From: Tateyamaria sp947503385
GTDB taxonomy: Bacteria > Pseudomonadota > Alphaproteobacteria > Rhodobacterales > Rhodobacteraceae
Reading direction: 5' to 3'
NCBI RefSeq assembly: GCF_051195235.1
Contig: NZ_JBNFZM010000002.1
Coordinates: 62,001 to 126,000, forward strand
DNA length: 64,000 bases
Shown here: one piece after another, positions 1-8,031 of the stretch
How positions within the stretch are numbered: the first letter of the stretch is position 1
Layout of the letters: every line of letters starts with the position of its first letter
The notes under the pieces: generated by a model
What the model was told of the DNA's origin: nothing
Database searches by the model: none
What the model saw: the letters and a program-made list of their open reading frames with translations, nothing else
Program-made: the position numbers and the translations under genes

Positions 1-886
1 ACGAACGGGTCAGAGGCGTTGCGCTGACCATCAGGAAGCCTTTGCCATAGGCGGCCTTTTCGTAGGCCGAGAACTCTTCTGGCGTCACGAAACGATCGAC
101 GCGGTGGTGTTTGGGCGTGGGCTGCAAATATTGGCCAATGGTCAGAAAATCGATATCGGCGGCGCGCATGTCGTCCATCACTTGCACCACCGCCTGTTTG
201 TCCTCACCCAGCCCGACCATAATGCCCGACTTGGTGAACATCATCGGGTCCAGTTCCTTGACTCTTTGCAGCAGGCGCAGCGAATGGAAATAGCGCGCGC
301 CGGGCCGCACCTCTGGGTACAGGCCTGGCACGGTTTCCAGATTGTGATTGAACACATCGGGCCGCGCTTCGACCACGACCTCCAGCACAGACGGGTCGCA
401 ACGGATAAAGTCCGGGGTCAGGATTTCGATGGTGGTGTTGGGGCTGCGGTGCCGGATTGCGCGGATGGTCTGGGCAAAATGATCAGCGCCGCCGTCCTCG
501 ATATCGTCGCGGTCCACCGACGTGATGACCACATGGTTCAGCCCCAGCTTTTCCACGGCGTGGGCGACGCGGCCCGGTTCGAACACGTCGAGGTCCTCGG
601 GCGGTTTGCCGGTGGCAATGTTACAAAACGTGCAGGCCCGTGTGCAGACCTCGCCCATGATCATCATGGTGGCGTGGCCCTGGCTCCAGCATTCACCGAC
701 ATTGGGGCAGCCCGCCTCTTCGCAGACGGTAACAAGGCCATTGTCGCGCATGATCTTGTGCGTGTCCTTGTAGCCTTGGCTCACCGGGGCCTTTACCCTG
801 ATCCAATCCGGCTTTTTCGGCTGCGGATTGTCCGGGCGGCGCGCCTTTTCGGGGTGCCGTTGCTCTGGTATTTTCAGATCGCGCAT
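1..886 (-). CDS. lipA: Lipoyl synthase LipA (3' end beyond window)
   Basis: Radical-SAM enzyme that inserts two sulfur atoms into octanoyl-carrier domains to make lipoyl cofactors for the 2-oxoacid dehydrogenases and the glycine cleavage system. The first 295 residues are visible. The auxiliary 4Fe-4S cysteine set C-x4-C-x5-C is at residues 55, 60 and 66, and the radical-SAM CxxxCxxC set is at 81, 85 and 88. Both are intact, which is diagnostic for LipA. The ATG opening MRDLKIPEQRHPEKARRP matches the usual family N-terminus. No strong Shine-Dalgarno is visible. The C-terminus lies outside the window. Confidence 0.96.
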   Translation of the reverse strand, partial: MRDLKIPEQRHPEKARRPDNPQPKKPDWIRVKAPVSQGYKDTHKIMRDNGLVTVCEEAGCPNVGECWSQGHATMMIMGEVCTRACTFCNIATGKPPEDLDVFEPGRVAHAVEKLGLNHVVITSVDRDDIEDGGADHFAQTIRAIRHRSPNTTIEILTPDFIRCDPSVLEVVVEARPDVFNHNLETVPGLYPEVRPGARYFHSLRLLQRVKELDPMMFTKSGIMVGLGEDKQAVVQVMDDMRAADIDFLTIGQYLQPTPKHHRVDRFVTPEEFSAYEKAAYGKGFLMVSATPLTRS

Positions 887-1006
887 CGCAGTGTCCACAA
901 AATGGTTCAGCGTTAAACCAATTGTAACATAGTCTGTGCGGCGGAAAATACCCTGCGGTGCAAAGCCGCTATGCGCCGATCCGTGGCACACGCCCCGGAT
1001 ACCGCG

Positions 1007-1045
1007 AAAAAGATGGCGTCGCGGGGAGGAAGCGCGACGCCATCT
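1007..1045 (-). terminator. Rho-independent terminator after the DUF6456 gene
   Basis: A perfect 13-bp inverted repeat (AGATGGCGTCGCG and its complement, loop about 9 nt) is followed on the minus strand by a run of T (plus-strand A at 1007-1011). It sits 19 bp past the stop of the DUF6456 gene and upstream of lipA, so it separates the two minus-strand units. Confidence 0.85.
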
Positions 1046-1063
1046 GTCCGAACCGTGGAAAGG

Positions 1064-2209
1064 TCAGCCGATCAGGCCGCCCCCGGGTCCGGTCGTCTCT
1101 TCGTAGTGCTGCTTGAGCCGCATCAGCGCGATGCGCAGCACGATCTTGCCCGACCGGGCCGACCAGCCCAGCCGCTTTTCTGTGGATTCCAGCCCTTCAA
1201 GAAAGCAGCAGCAGCGCAATACCACATCCGACAGACCCGGCCCCAGATCGCTGAGCGCATCACCCACCCGGCGGCGGGCCGCATCCGGGCCGCTGCCCAC
1301 GCCGCTGTCTGCGGCAAAGCCGCCGCGCGCGCCGCCCGTCAGGAACCGATCCCAATTCTGTGACACGCGTGGCCCCATCTGGGCCAGTTCGAAATCCTCC
1401 CGCAGACGCTCACCGGCATTGACCAGATCATCGCTCAGAAAGGGCGAGCCATCGCGGTCCCGCCGCCGCGCCAACGCGGTCAGGGGGGATTCGGACATGT
1501 TGTAACGCACGCGACGGCTTTGCCCGGTATCGGGATCGCGCACATCGCGCTCGCCCCAGTTGCGGTGCTGTTCGGCAAAGGGTGCCGCCGCCTCGGCCAT
1601 GCCGCGCGCCGTGTCTTCTGTACCGTCCATCATCTCGTTCAGCGCGGTGCGGCCCGTTCCGGTGATCTTGTACCGCGTGATCCGACCGGCGGTCTCTGCG
1701 CTGATCCATTCCTGTAACGCCATGGCCTCGGCCACTTGCCGGTCGACCACCGCAGTGCGCGTGCTGGCCCCGGCAGCGCCGTCCCGCACCACAACCGCTT
1801 TTTCCATATCGATGGCCACAGCCAGCACCGCGCCCTTTTCGCACAGGCGGCGCAAGATGCGCTGCGCCTCCTGTTCGAACAAGGCGCTGTCGGGGGCGAT
1901 GTCTTGTTTGGCGGCGTGCATGGGGCTCGTGTCCTTTTGCTGCGTGTACGGCGAAACCGACGACCGTTCTTTCATACCGGTGCCCAACTTGCGCAGAACG
2001 GCGTCGATCAGGGGATCATCACGGCGGGTTTCAAACCGCCGGATCTGGCGCAGAACGGTAGAGGCATGGCACCCCGTCTGCCGGGCCAGTTCCCGGATCG
2101 GGAACCCCGCCTCTGTATGGGCAAGGTAGTTGCGTGCCGCAGGCGGCACCCATCCGGGCAAACCCGCCAATCCGGGTTGTGCACCATTTCTGTGCAGCAT
2201 CATGTCCAT
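1064..2209 (-). CDS. DUF6456 domain protein, helix-turn-helix type
   Basis: A 381-residue protein of the DUF6456 family, which is widespread in Rhodobacterales and has no assigned function that I know of. The N-terminus (about residues 35-62, with IRELARQTGCHASTVLRQI) reads as a helix-turn-helix. The conserved C-terminal DUF6456 block surrounds GPRVSQNWDRFL and runs into a helical tail containing LGWSARSGKIVLRIAL. An AAGGA-type ribosome site precedes the ATG. The gene is divergent from the DUF6477 gene across a 247-bp region with two DnaA boxes and a CtrA-like site, which suggests a cell-cycle-linked DNA-binding regulator. That role is inference. It ends at a clear terminator. Confidence 0.8.
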   Translation of the reverse strand: MDMMLHRNGAQPGLAGLPGWVPPAARNYLAHTEAGFPIRELARQTGCHASTVLRQIRRFETRRDDPLIDAVLRKLGTGMKERSSVSPYTQQKDTSPMHAAKQDIAPDSALFEQEAQRILRRLCEKGAVLAVAIDMEKAVVVRDGAAGASTRTAVVDRQVAEAMALQEWISAETAGRITRYKITGTGRTALNEMMDGTEDTARGMAEAAAPFAEQHRNWGERDVRDPDTGQSRRVRYNMSESPLTALARRRDRDGSPFLSDDLVNAGERLREDFELAQMGPRVSQNWDRFLTGGARGGFAADSGVGSGPDAARRRVGDALSDLGPGLSDVVLRCCCFLEGLESTEKRLGWSARSGKIVLRIALMRLKQHYEETTGPGGGLIG

Positions 2210-2242
2210 TTCCGTCCTTCAGACCTGCCAGTTGTCCCGGCT

Positions 2243-2262
2243 TTATCCACAATTTGTCCACA
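2243..2262. promoter_or_regulatory. Two DnaA boxes, 11 bp apart
   Basis: A perfect DnaA consensus TTATCCACA at 2243-2251 is followed by a one-mismatch copy, TTGTCCACA, at 2254-2262. Both have the same orientation and lie one helical turn apart, 33-53 bp upstream of the DUF6456 start codon. That position fits transcriptional control by DnaA better than an origin, because there is no AT-rich unwinding region or box cluster here. Confidence 0.55.
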
Positions 2263-2281
2263 CAACCTAAGGATGCATTGG

Positions 2282-2297
2282 TTACCCATAAGTTAAC
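2282..2297. promoter_or_regulatory. CtrA-like site, one mismatch
   Basis: TTAC-N7-TTAAC matches the CtrA recognition pattern TTAA-N7-TTAAC with one mismatch. It lies in the divergent region between the DUF6456 and DUF6477 genes, 20 bp from the nearer DnaA box. This single-mismatch match is suggestive only. Confidence 0.35.
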
Positions 2298-2456
2298 AAT
2301 CGTCGGTCCCAGCAGCATTGTTTCCAAAAGATAAACACTTGCTAAACCAGCGGACGCCCCTTCGCGGCGACACGCAACACCCGCTAGAGTTGTGTAACGG
2401 TAAGGCTCATCGACCAGCCCGCGACGGGTTGGCCTCACGCCAAGTGGAGCTTAGAA

Positions 2457-2750
2457 ATGCAAGACGTCCTGACCATGCTGCAAAGCCTGCACCGCCCTCG
2501 CCTGCTCATGCGGGCGGCCCGAATCGGTGCCGAGGACTACCGCCGCGGCGCGCATCTGCCCCGGCTGCTGGGATATGGGAATCTGCCGCGCCATACGCAG
2601 GCGTTGCTGCGCTTGATGGAAATCGAGGCCGAGCTGAACGCCCAGCGCATCGAAGACGAATCTGCGTATAACCTGTTGCGGCACATCGATATTCTGATCG
2701 CCATCGTAGGCGAGGCACGGATCATGCAGGCGGCCCAACCGGCCGCCTGA
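2457..2750 (+). CDS. DUF6477 family protein
   Basis: A small 97-residue protein of the DUF6477 family, a Rhodobacterales-restricted group of unknown function. It is mostly helical and basic in its first half (LHRPRLLMRAARIGAEDYRR), with a hydrophobic C-terminal helix around HIDILIAIVGEARI. A GGAG motif lies 7-8 bp before the ATG. It is convergent with the MttB-family gene (9-bp gap) and divergent from the DUF6456 gene. No enzymatic motif is visible, so no function is offered. Confidence 0.8.
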   Translation: MQDVLTMLQSLHRPRLLMRAARIGAEDYRRGAHLPRLLGYGNLPRHTQALLRLMEIEAELNAQRIEDESAYNLLRHIDILIAIVGEARIMQAAQPAA

Positions 2751-2759
2751 TCGGGCACA

Positions 2760-4304
2760 TCACATAAAGCTGTCGGGCTCCGCCGCCTTGCGCTGCGCAA
2801 CATAGGCGTCCAGCGCTTCGCGGGTGGCGACGTCCATGTCTGGCGCCTGATAGTCGTTCAGCAACCGTTCCACCCGCAGCCGGGCCAGTTCAATCGTGTC
2901 GCGCGCGCCCTCGTCTTCCCACGTCTCAAAGGGCTTGTAGTCGAGAAGGTCGGACTTCCAAAACGCCTGCTTGAAATTCGCCTGCGTATGGGCGCAGCCA
3001 AGGTAGTGCCCGCCCGGACCCACCTCGCGAATGGCATCCATGGCCTGTGCGTTCTCGTCTATCTGCACGCCTGCTGCGAGGTGGTGCAATGTCCCTAACT
3101 GGTCTGCATCCATCACGAATTTCTCGTAACTGCTGACCAGCCCACCTTCGAGCCAGCCGCACGCGTGCAGCATAAAGTTCACACCCGCCAGCAGCCCCAT
3201 GTTCAGGGAATTCGCCGTCTCGTAAGCCGCCTGCGCGTCCGGCAGTTTCGAGCCGCAGAACGACCCCGCGGACCGGAATGGCAGACCCAGCCGCCGCGCC
3301 AGTTGCCCAGCGCCATATGTGATATGCGCAGCTTCCGGGGTGCCAAAGGTCGGTGCGCCCGAATTCATGTCGATGGACGTCACAAACGCCCCCATGATCA
3401 CCGGCGCCCCTGCCCGGCATAGCTGGGAATAGGCGATACCGGCCAGCACTTCGGCCATCACCTGCGTCAGCGTGCCCGCCACGGACACAGGCGCCATCGC
3501 ACCCCCCACGATAAAGGGCGAAATGATGCACGCCTGGTTGGCTTGTGCGTAAACCTCCAGTGCGCCCATCATAACGTCATCGAATGTCATGGGCGAGTTG
3601 ATGTTGATCAGCGAGGTCATCACCGTGTTCTCGGCGACAAAATCCTTTCCGAACAGAATCTCGGACATCTCGACCGAATCACGCGCCCGGCTGGGTTCCG
3701 TGACCGAGCCCATGTAGGGTTTGTCCGACAGCGTCATATGCGCGTGCAGCATGTCGAAATGCCGTTTGTTCACCGCCACATCCGTGGGCTCACAAACCGT
3801 GCCCCCCGAGTGGTGCAGCCACTTGGACATGTACCCGAGTTTCACGAAATTCTGGAAATCCTCAATCGTCGCATAGCGCCGACCGCCATGGGCGTCGCGC
3901 ACAAATGGCGGGCCATAGACCGGGGCCAGAACCAGATTGCGCCCGCCGATCTCGACCGACCGGGCCGGGTTGCGGGCGTGCTGGACAAAGCGTGACGGCG
4001 CTGTTGCGCACAATTGCCGTGCCAGACCGCGCGGAATGCGCACCCGGTCCCCGTCGACATCCGCGCCCGCATCGCGCCAGCGCTGCAACGCTGGCGGATT
4101 GTCGGGAAAATTCACACCGACCTCTTCGAGGATCGTCTCGGCATTGGTCTCGATGATATCGAGCGCTTCTTCGGTCAGCACCTCGAAATTGGGAATGTTG
4201 CGCTCGATGAACTTCGCGGTCTCAAAGGACACCGCGCTGCGCTCTGCCCGCCGTGCCGCACCGCCGCCACCGCGTCCGCGCCGTCTTGCCGATCCATCCG
4301 CCAT
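2760..4304 (-). CDS. MttB-family (trimethylamine/betaine) methyltransferase, non-pyrrolysine
   Basis: A 514-residue member of the MttB superfamily, whose characterised members demethylate trimethylamine (pyrrolysine-containing) or glycine betaine and related quaternary amines (pyrrolysine-free) and pass the methyl group to a corrinoid protein. The frame has no internal amber codon, so this is the non-pyrrolysine type, common in marine Rhodobacterales. The N-terminus is a basic Arg/Gly-rich tail (residues 3-22), followed by the usual family start around FEVLTEEALDIIETNAETIL. No corrinoid protein, reductive activator or MtgA-like partner lies within reach here. The substrate cannot be told from sequence. 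Confidence 0.85.
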   Translation of the reverse strand: MADGSARRRGRGGGGAARRAERSAVSFETAKFIERNIPNFEVLTEEALDIIETNAETILEEVGVNFPDNPPALQRWRDAGADVDGDRVRIPRGLARQLCATAPSRFVQHARNPARSVEIGGRNLVLAPVYGPPFVRDAHGGRRYATIEDFQNFVKLGYMSKWLHHSGGTVCEPTDVAVNKRHFDMLHAHMTLSDKPYMGSVTEPSRARDSVEMSEILFGKDFVAENTVMTSLININSPMTFDDVMMGALEVYAQANQACIISPFIVGGAMAPVSVAGTLTQVMAEVLAGIAYSQLCRAGAPVIMGAFVTSIDMNSGAPTFGTPEAAHITYGAGQLARRLGLPFRSAGSFCGSKLPDAQAAYETANSLNMGLLAGVNFMLHACGWLEGGLVSSYEKFVMDADQLGTLHHLAAGVQIDENAQAMDAIREVGPGGHYLGCAHTQANFKQAFWKSDLLDYKPFETWEDEGARDTIELARLRVERLLNDYQAPDMDVATREALDAYVAQRKAAEPDSFM

Positions 4305-4380
4305 GCCATCATCCCCTTTTCGCTCGTCGTGGATCGGTGATTACCGCATCCCCCGAACCCGTGCGCGCGGTTAACGCCAC

Positions 4381-4428
4381 AGCAGGGAAAAAAGCGACAT
4401 CCCCTGCTTCTTCTCTTTGCAAATACTC
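4381..4428 (+). other. Hairpin plus pyrimidine-rich tract in the guaA leader
   Basis: AGCAGGG (4381-4387) can pair with CCCTGCT (4402-4408) around a 14-nt loop. The pyrimidine-rich stretch that follows, CTTCTTCTCTTTG-CAAATACTC (4407-4428), recurs almost exactly at 37629-37651. The position, 49-96 bp upstream of guaA, could be a leader structure, a terminator-like element or part of an interspersed repeat. It does not resemble the guanine riboswitch fold. Confidence 0.35.
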
Positions 4429-4476
4429 ACATGTCCGACGCTTGCCACCGGCGCACCCCCCGCATATTGCATTTCC

Positions 4477-6051
4477 ATGACCAGCCAGACCCATGACCGC
4501 CTTCTCATCATCGACTTTGGCAGCCAGGTGACGCAGCTTATCGCGCGCCGCCTGCGCGAGTTGAACGTCTATTGCGAAATTCACCCCTACCAGAATGTCA
4601 CGATGGACTTCGTTGCGGCTTTTGCGCCCCGCGCCGTGATCTTTTCGGGTGGTCCCGATTCGGTGACACGCGACGGCTCCCCCCGCGCGCCGGAGGGCAT
4701 CTTTGCGCTTGGCGTGCCCATCCTCGGCATTTGCTACGGCCAGCAGGTGATGATGCAACAGCTGGGCGGCGAGGTGCTGGGCGGCAAAATATCGGGCGGT
4801 GGCGGCACGGCAGAATTCGGCCGTGCTTTCGTGCAGCCCGCAGGCAGCCTGCCCTTGCTGGACGGATGGTTTGCCGAAGGTCCCGAACAGGTCTGGATGA
4901 GCCATGGCGACCACGTCGCACGCCTTGCTCCGGGGTTCGATGTCTATGGCACCTCGCCCAATGCCCCTTATGCCATCACGGCGGACACCAGCCGGAATTT
5001 CTATGCCGTGCAGTTCCACCCGGAAGTTCACCACACCCCCAAGGGCGCCATGCTATACGAAAACTTTGTGCGTCTGGCCGGGTTCAAGGGCGACTGGACC
5101 ATGAATGCGTACCGCGAGGAAGCGGTGCAGAAGATCCGCGATCAGGTCGGCGACGCCAAGGTCATCTGCGCCCTGTCCGGTGGTGTCGACAGTTCTGTGG
5201 CCGCTGCACTGATTCACGAGGCTATCGGTGACCAGCTGACCTGCGTCTTTGTCGACCACGGCCTGTTGCGCAAGGACGAGGCCGAAGAGGTCGTGGGCAT
5301 GTTCCGCGACCACATGAACCTGTCCGTGATCCACGCGGACGAGACCGAGCTTTTCCTCGGCGAACTTGACGGCCAATCCGACCCCGAGACCAAGCGCAAG
5401 ATCATCGGCAAGCTCTTTATCGACGTGTTCCAGAAATACGCGGACCAGATCGACGGTGCGCAATTCCTTGCCCAAGGCACGCTCTACCCGGATGTCATTG
5501 AAAGCGTGAGCTTTTCCGGCGGGCCTTCGGTCACGATCAAGTCGCACCACAATGTCGGTGGCCTGCCGGAAAAGATGGGACTGAAACTGGTCGAACCGCT
5601 GCGCGAACTGTTCAAGGACGAGGTGCGCGCACTGGGCCGCGAACTGGGTCTGCCCGCGCATTTTATCGGGCGCCACCCCTTCCCCGGTCCGGGCCTTGCC
5701 ATCCGCTGCCCCGGCGAGATCACGCGCCCCAAGCTGGAGATTCTGCGCGAGGCGGATGCCGTCTATATCGATCAGATTCGCAAGCACGGCCTTTACGACG
5801 ATATCTGGCAGGCCTTCTGCGCAATCCTGCCGGTTCGGACCGTGGGTGTTATGGGCGATGGCCGCACCTACGACTATGCCTGCGCCCTGCGCGCCGTCAC
5901 ATCCGTGGACGGCATGACAGCCGATTATTACCCGTTCAGCCACGATTTTCTCAGCGAAACCGCGACCCGCATCATCAACGAAGTGCCCGGCATCAACCGC
6001 GTGACCTACGATATCACGTCCAAACCGCCGGGAACCATCGAATGGGAGTAA
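4477..6051 (+). CDS. guaA: GMP synthase (glutamine-hydrolysing)
   Basis: Converts XMP to GMP with ATP and glutamine, the last step of guanine nucleotide synthesis. The class I amidotransferase domain has its nucleophile Cys86 in GICYGQQ, and the partner His/Glu are in the HPEVHH motif near residue 170. The ATP-pyrophosphatase domain carries the P-loop SGGVDSSV. The C-terminal dimerisation domain ends in PPGTIEWE, as is typical. At 524 residues it is full length. I chose the ATG giving MTSQTHDRLL over an upstream in-frame ATG because the conserved fold begins there. Confidence 0.98.
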   Translation: MTSQTHDRLLIIDFGSQVTQLIARRLRELNVYCEIHPYQNVTMDFVAAFAPRAVIFSGGPDSVTRDGSPRAPEGIFALGVPILGICYGQQVMMQQLGGEVLGGKISGGGGTAEFGRAFVQPAGSLPLLDGWFAEGPEQVWMSHGDHVARLAPGFDVYGTSPNAPYAITADTSRNFYAVQFHPEVHHTPKGAMLYENFVRLAGFKGDWTMNAYREEAVQKIRDQVGDAKVICALSGGVDSSVAAALIHEAIGDQLTCVFVDHGLLRKDEAEEVVGMFRDHMNLSVIHADETELFLGELDGQSDPETKRKIIGKLFIDVFQKYADQIDGAQFLAQGTLYPDVIESVSFSGGPSVTIKSHHNVGGLPEKMGLKLVEPLRELFKDEVRALGRELGLPAHFIGRHPFPGPGLAIRCPGEITRPKLEILREADAVYIDQIRKHGLYDDIWQAFCAILPVRTVGVMGDGRTYDYACALRAVTSVDGMTADYYPFSHDFLSETATRIINEVPGINRVTYDITSKPPGTIEWE

Positions 6052-6058
6052 CTGCGCC

Positions 6059-6991
6059 GTGAGGAAACTCTTTCCCAAAGGGGTCCGGCATCTGGCCGCA
6101 GTTTTGCGGGACGCGCCGCGCATTCCGCTGGCAACACTTGCCGCCGCTTTGGCACAATTGCGCGCACCGCTTCCCGTCCTCGGAGAGACCGAAGGCGCCA
6201 TCGGCAGCTACACCGGCGTGCGGGGCGAACACCATTTCGAGATGCTGGCGCGGGCCGAGTTTTCCGAAGAGCACTTTCGCCAGTTGACCAATGCGCTGCT
6301 GAAACCCGGCGACGTCGCCATAGATGTTGGCGCGAATGTGGGCACACATACGGTTCATCTCGCGCAGCTTGTCAGCAACGGGCATGTTTACGCATTCGAG
6401 CCGCAATCGCTGACCCACGCCATTCTGCGGGCCAATATCGTGCGCAACAAGTTGCGCAATGTCACGACCTTCCCCTTTGCGGCATCGGACACGACGGGCA
6501 ACGTGCTGGCCATGCATCTTCCGGTGGCCTCGACGTTCAACAGCGGCATCGCCGCGGTCAGCGACGGTGGCAAACTTGGCGACAAAACGATCACTTACCG
6601 GATCGACGATCTGGACATACCCCCGACCCGCTTTATCAAGATCGACGTACAGGGTTCGGAACTGCGCGCGTTGCAAGGGGCTGCCGCACTGATCGCCCGC
6701 GACACACCCATCCTGTTTGTCGAGTTGGAAGAACAGCACCTCAAGGCGCTTGGAACCGATACGCAGCAAGTGATGGAACATCTCTTGGGTCTCGACTATG
6801 TGCTGTTTCGCGTGTTGACCGATTATCCGTGCGACCACGTCTGTGTGCCCGCGTCAGAGGTTGACGATTTTGAGGCGCACATTTTGCCAAAGCTGGCGTT
6901 CGAGACGCAAAAGATTGCCGGGCGACGGGTCGCGCTGCGATTTGAGGGACGCAAACCGCAAAACTACGCCGATGTCAGCGTGATCGCGTGA
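6059..6991 (+). CDS. FkbM family SAM-dependent methyltransferase
   Basis: A 310-residue FkbM-type methyltransferase. The SAM-binding motif I is DVGANVGTHTVHLAQL (about residues 89-104), and the acidic motif FEPQ follows at about 121. The family signature FIKIDVQGSELRALQGA lies near residues 196-212. FkbM enzymes usually O-methylate sugars or polyketides; the acceptor here is unknown. It starts with GTG 7 bp after the guaA stop, so it is probably co-transcribed with guaA. Confidence 0.85.
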   Translation: MRKLFPKGVRHLAAVLRDAPRIPLATLAAALAQLRAPLPVLGETEGAIGSYTGVRGEHHFEMLARAEFSEEHFRQLTNALLKPGDVAIDVGANVGTHTVHLAQLVSNGHVYAFEPQSLTHAILRANIVRNKLRNVTTFPFAASDTTGNVLAMHLPVASTFNSGIAAVSDGGKLGDKTITYRIDDLDIPPTRFIKIDVQGSELRALQGAAALIARDTPILFVELEEQHLKALGTDTQQVMEHLLGLDYVLFRVLTDYPCDHVCVPASEVDDFEAHILPKLAFETQKIAGRRVALRFEGRKPQNYADVSVIA

Positions 6992-7019
6992 AACCGGCCG
7001 ATCCGCGCGCACAACGCTC

Positions 7020-7877
7020 ATGACGCCGACGATCAAGGCCGCCGTGTGGATGATCGGCACGATCACGTCCTTTTCCGTTATGGCCGTGGCCGGGCGCGAG
7101 GTGAGCCATGCGCTCGATACGTTCGAGATCATGATGTACCGCAGCCTTGTGGGTGTGATCATCGTCGTTGTGTTTGCCACAGCAACCGGCACGTGGCGGC
7201 AGGTGGAAACCGCGCGGCTGGGCACGCATCTGGCGCGCAACGTGGCGCATTTCACCGGGCAAAACCTGTGGTTTCTGGCCGTGACGCTGATCCCTCTCGC
7301 GCAGGTCTTTGCGCTGGAATTCACCACACCGATCTGGGTGATCCTGCTCAGCCCATTGGTCTTGGGTGAACGGCTGACCCTTGTGCGCGCCGTTGCCGCC
7401 ATTTTGGGATTCGTCGGCATACTGATCGTGGCACGCCCGGACATGGCCGGGATCAACACAGGAATCATCACGGCGGCGTCCTGTGCGATCTTCTTTGCGA
7501 TCACGATCATGCTGACCAAACGGCTAACACGGAACGAACAAATCGTGTCGATCCTGTTCTGGCTGACATCCATGCAGTTGGTCATGGGACTGGCCACCGC
7601 GGGATATGATGGTGATATCGCCTTGCCCGATCTGACAACCGGCCCTTGGGTGGTGCTGATCGGCCTTGCCGGTCTTCTGGCGCATTTCTGTCTGACCAAG
7701 GCCTTGTCCATCGCGCCCGCGACCGTTGTTGTGCCCATCGACTTTGTCCGCCTGCCAACCATCGCCGTGGTCGGGATGCTGGTCTATGGCGAGGCCATCG
7801 ACATCTGGGTTCTTGTCGGCGCGGTGATCATTTTCGGCGGAAACTATCTCAACCTGTGGTGGGAAACGCGCACATAG
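7020..7877 (+). CDS. DMT superfamily (EamA) transporter
   Basis: A 285-residue inner-membrane protein with about ten hydrophobic helices arranged as two EamA repeats. The first repeat ends near the cluster VLGERLTLVRAVAAILGFVGILIVARP and the second near YGEAIDIWVLVGAVIIFGGNYLNLW. EamA proteins export metabolites or amino acids; the substrate cannot be read from sequence. It follows the FkbM gene by 28 bp on the same strand. A second, distinct EamA gene lies 1.5 kb downstream. Confidence 0.88.
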   Translation: MTPTIKAAVWMIGTITSFSVMAVAGREVSHALDTFEIMMYRSLVGVIIVVVFATATGTWRQVETARLGTHLARNVAHFTGQNLWFLAVTLIPLAQVFALEFTTPIWVILLSPLVLGERLTLVRAVAAILGFVGILIVARPDMAGINTGIITAASCAIFFAITIMLTKRLTRNEQIVSILFWLTSMQLVMGLATAGYDGDIALPDLTTGPWVVLIGLAGLLAHFCLTKALSIAPATVVVPIDFVRLPTIAVVGMLVYGEAIDIWVLVGAVIIFGGNYLNLWWETRT

Positions 7878-7950
7878 CCGCCGGTTGTGTCCGAGGGGCC
7901 ACAGTTTTATGACGCTCCGTCACTTGGCCCAAAGTGCCCTTGGGTAAATA

Positions 7951-7980
7951 TTGACGGGAAGGGCTTGAAATTGGCCTATT
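7951..7980 (+). promoter_or_regulatory. Possible promoter for the FadL-type gene
   Basis: TTGACG is followed after 18 bp by CCTATT, about 50 bp before the start codon of the outer-membrane protein gene. The -35 element is good and the -10 is weak. A strong promoter would be expected for an abundant porin, but this remains a guess. Confidence 0.3.
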
Positions 7981-8031
7981 GCGTCCCAACGCCGCACCCA
8001 CTCCACACCCGCGGCCTTGGGAGGAATAACA

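Noticed and set aside
104..916. Plus-strand open frame of 270 codons over lipA
   Set aside because: Antisense to lipA, whose cysteine motifs are intact on the minus strand.
2243..2262. Replication origin suggested by DnaA boxes
   Set aside because: Only two boxes, no AT-rich unwinding element and no origin-linked genes (hemE, parAB, dnaA) nearby.
2760..4304. Pyrrolysine-encoding amber codon in the MttB-like gene
   Set aside because: The frame reads through without any TAG, so this is the non-pyrrolysine type.
4305..4476. Purine riboswitch upstream of guaA
   Set aside because: No three-way junction with the conserved loop-loop motifs of the purine aptamer; only a simple hairpin is visible.
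5053..6201. Minus-strand open frame of 382 codons across guaA
   Set aside because: Shadow of guaA in GC-rich DNA; no family similarity and it runs into the FkbM gene.
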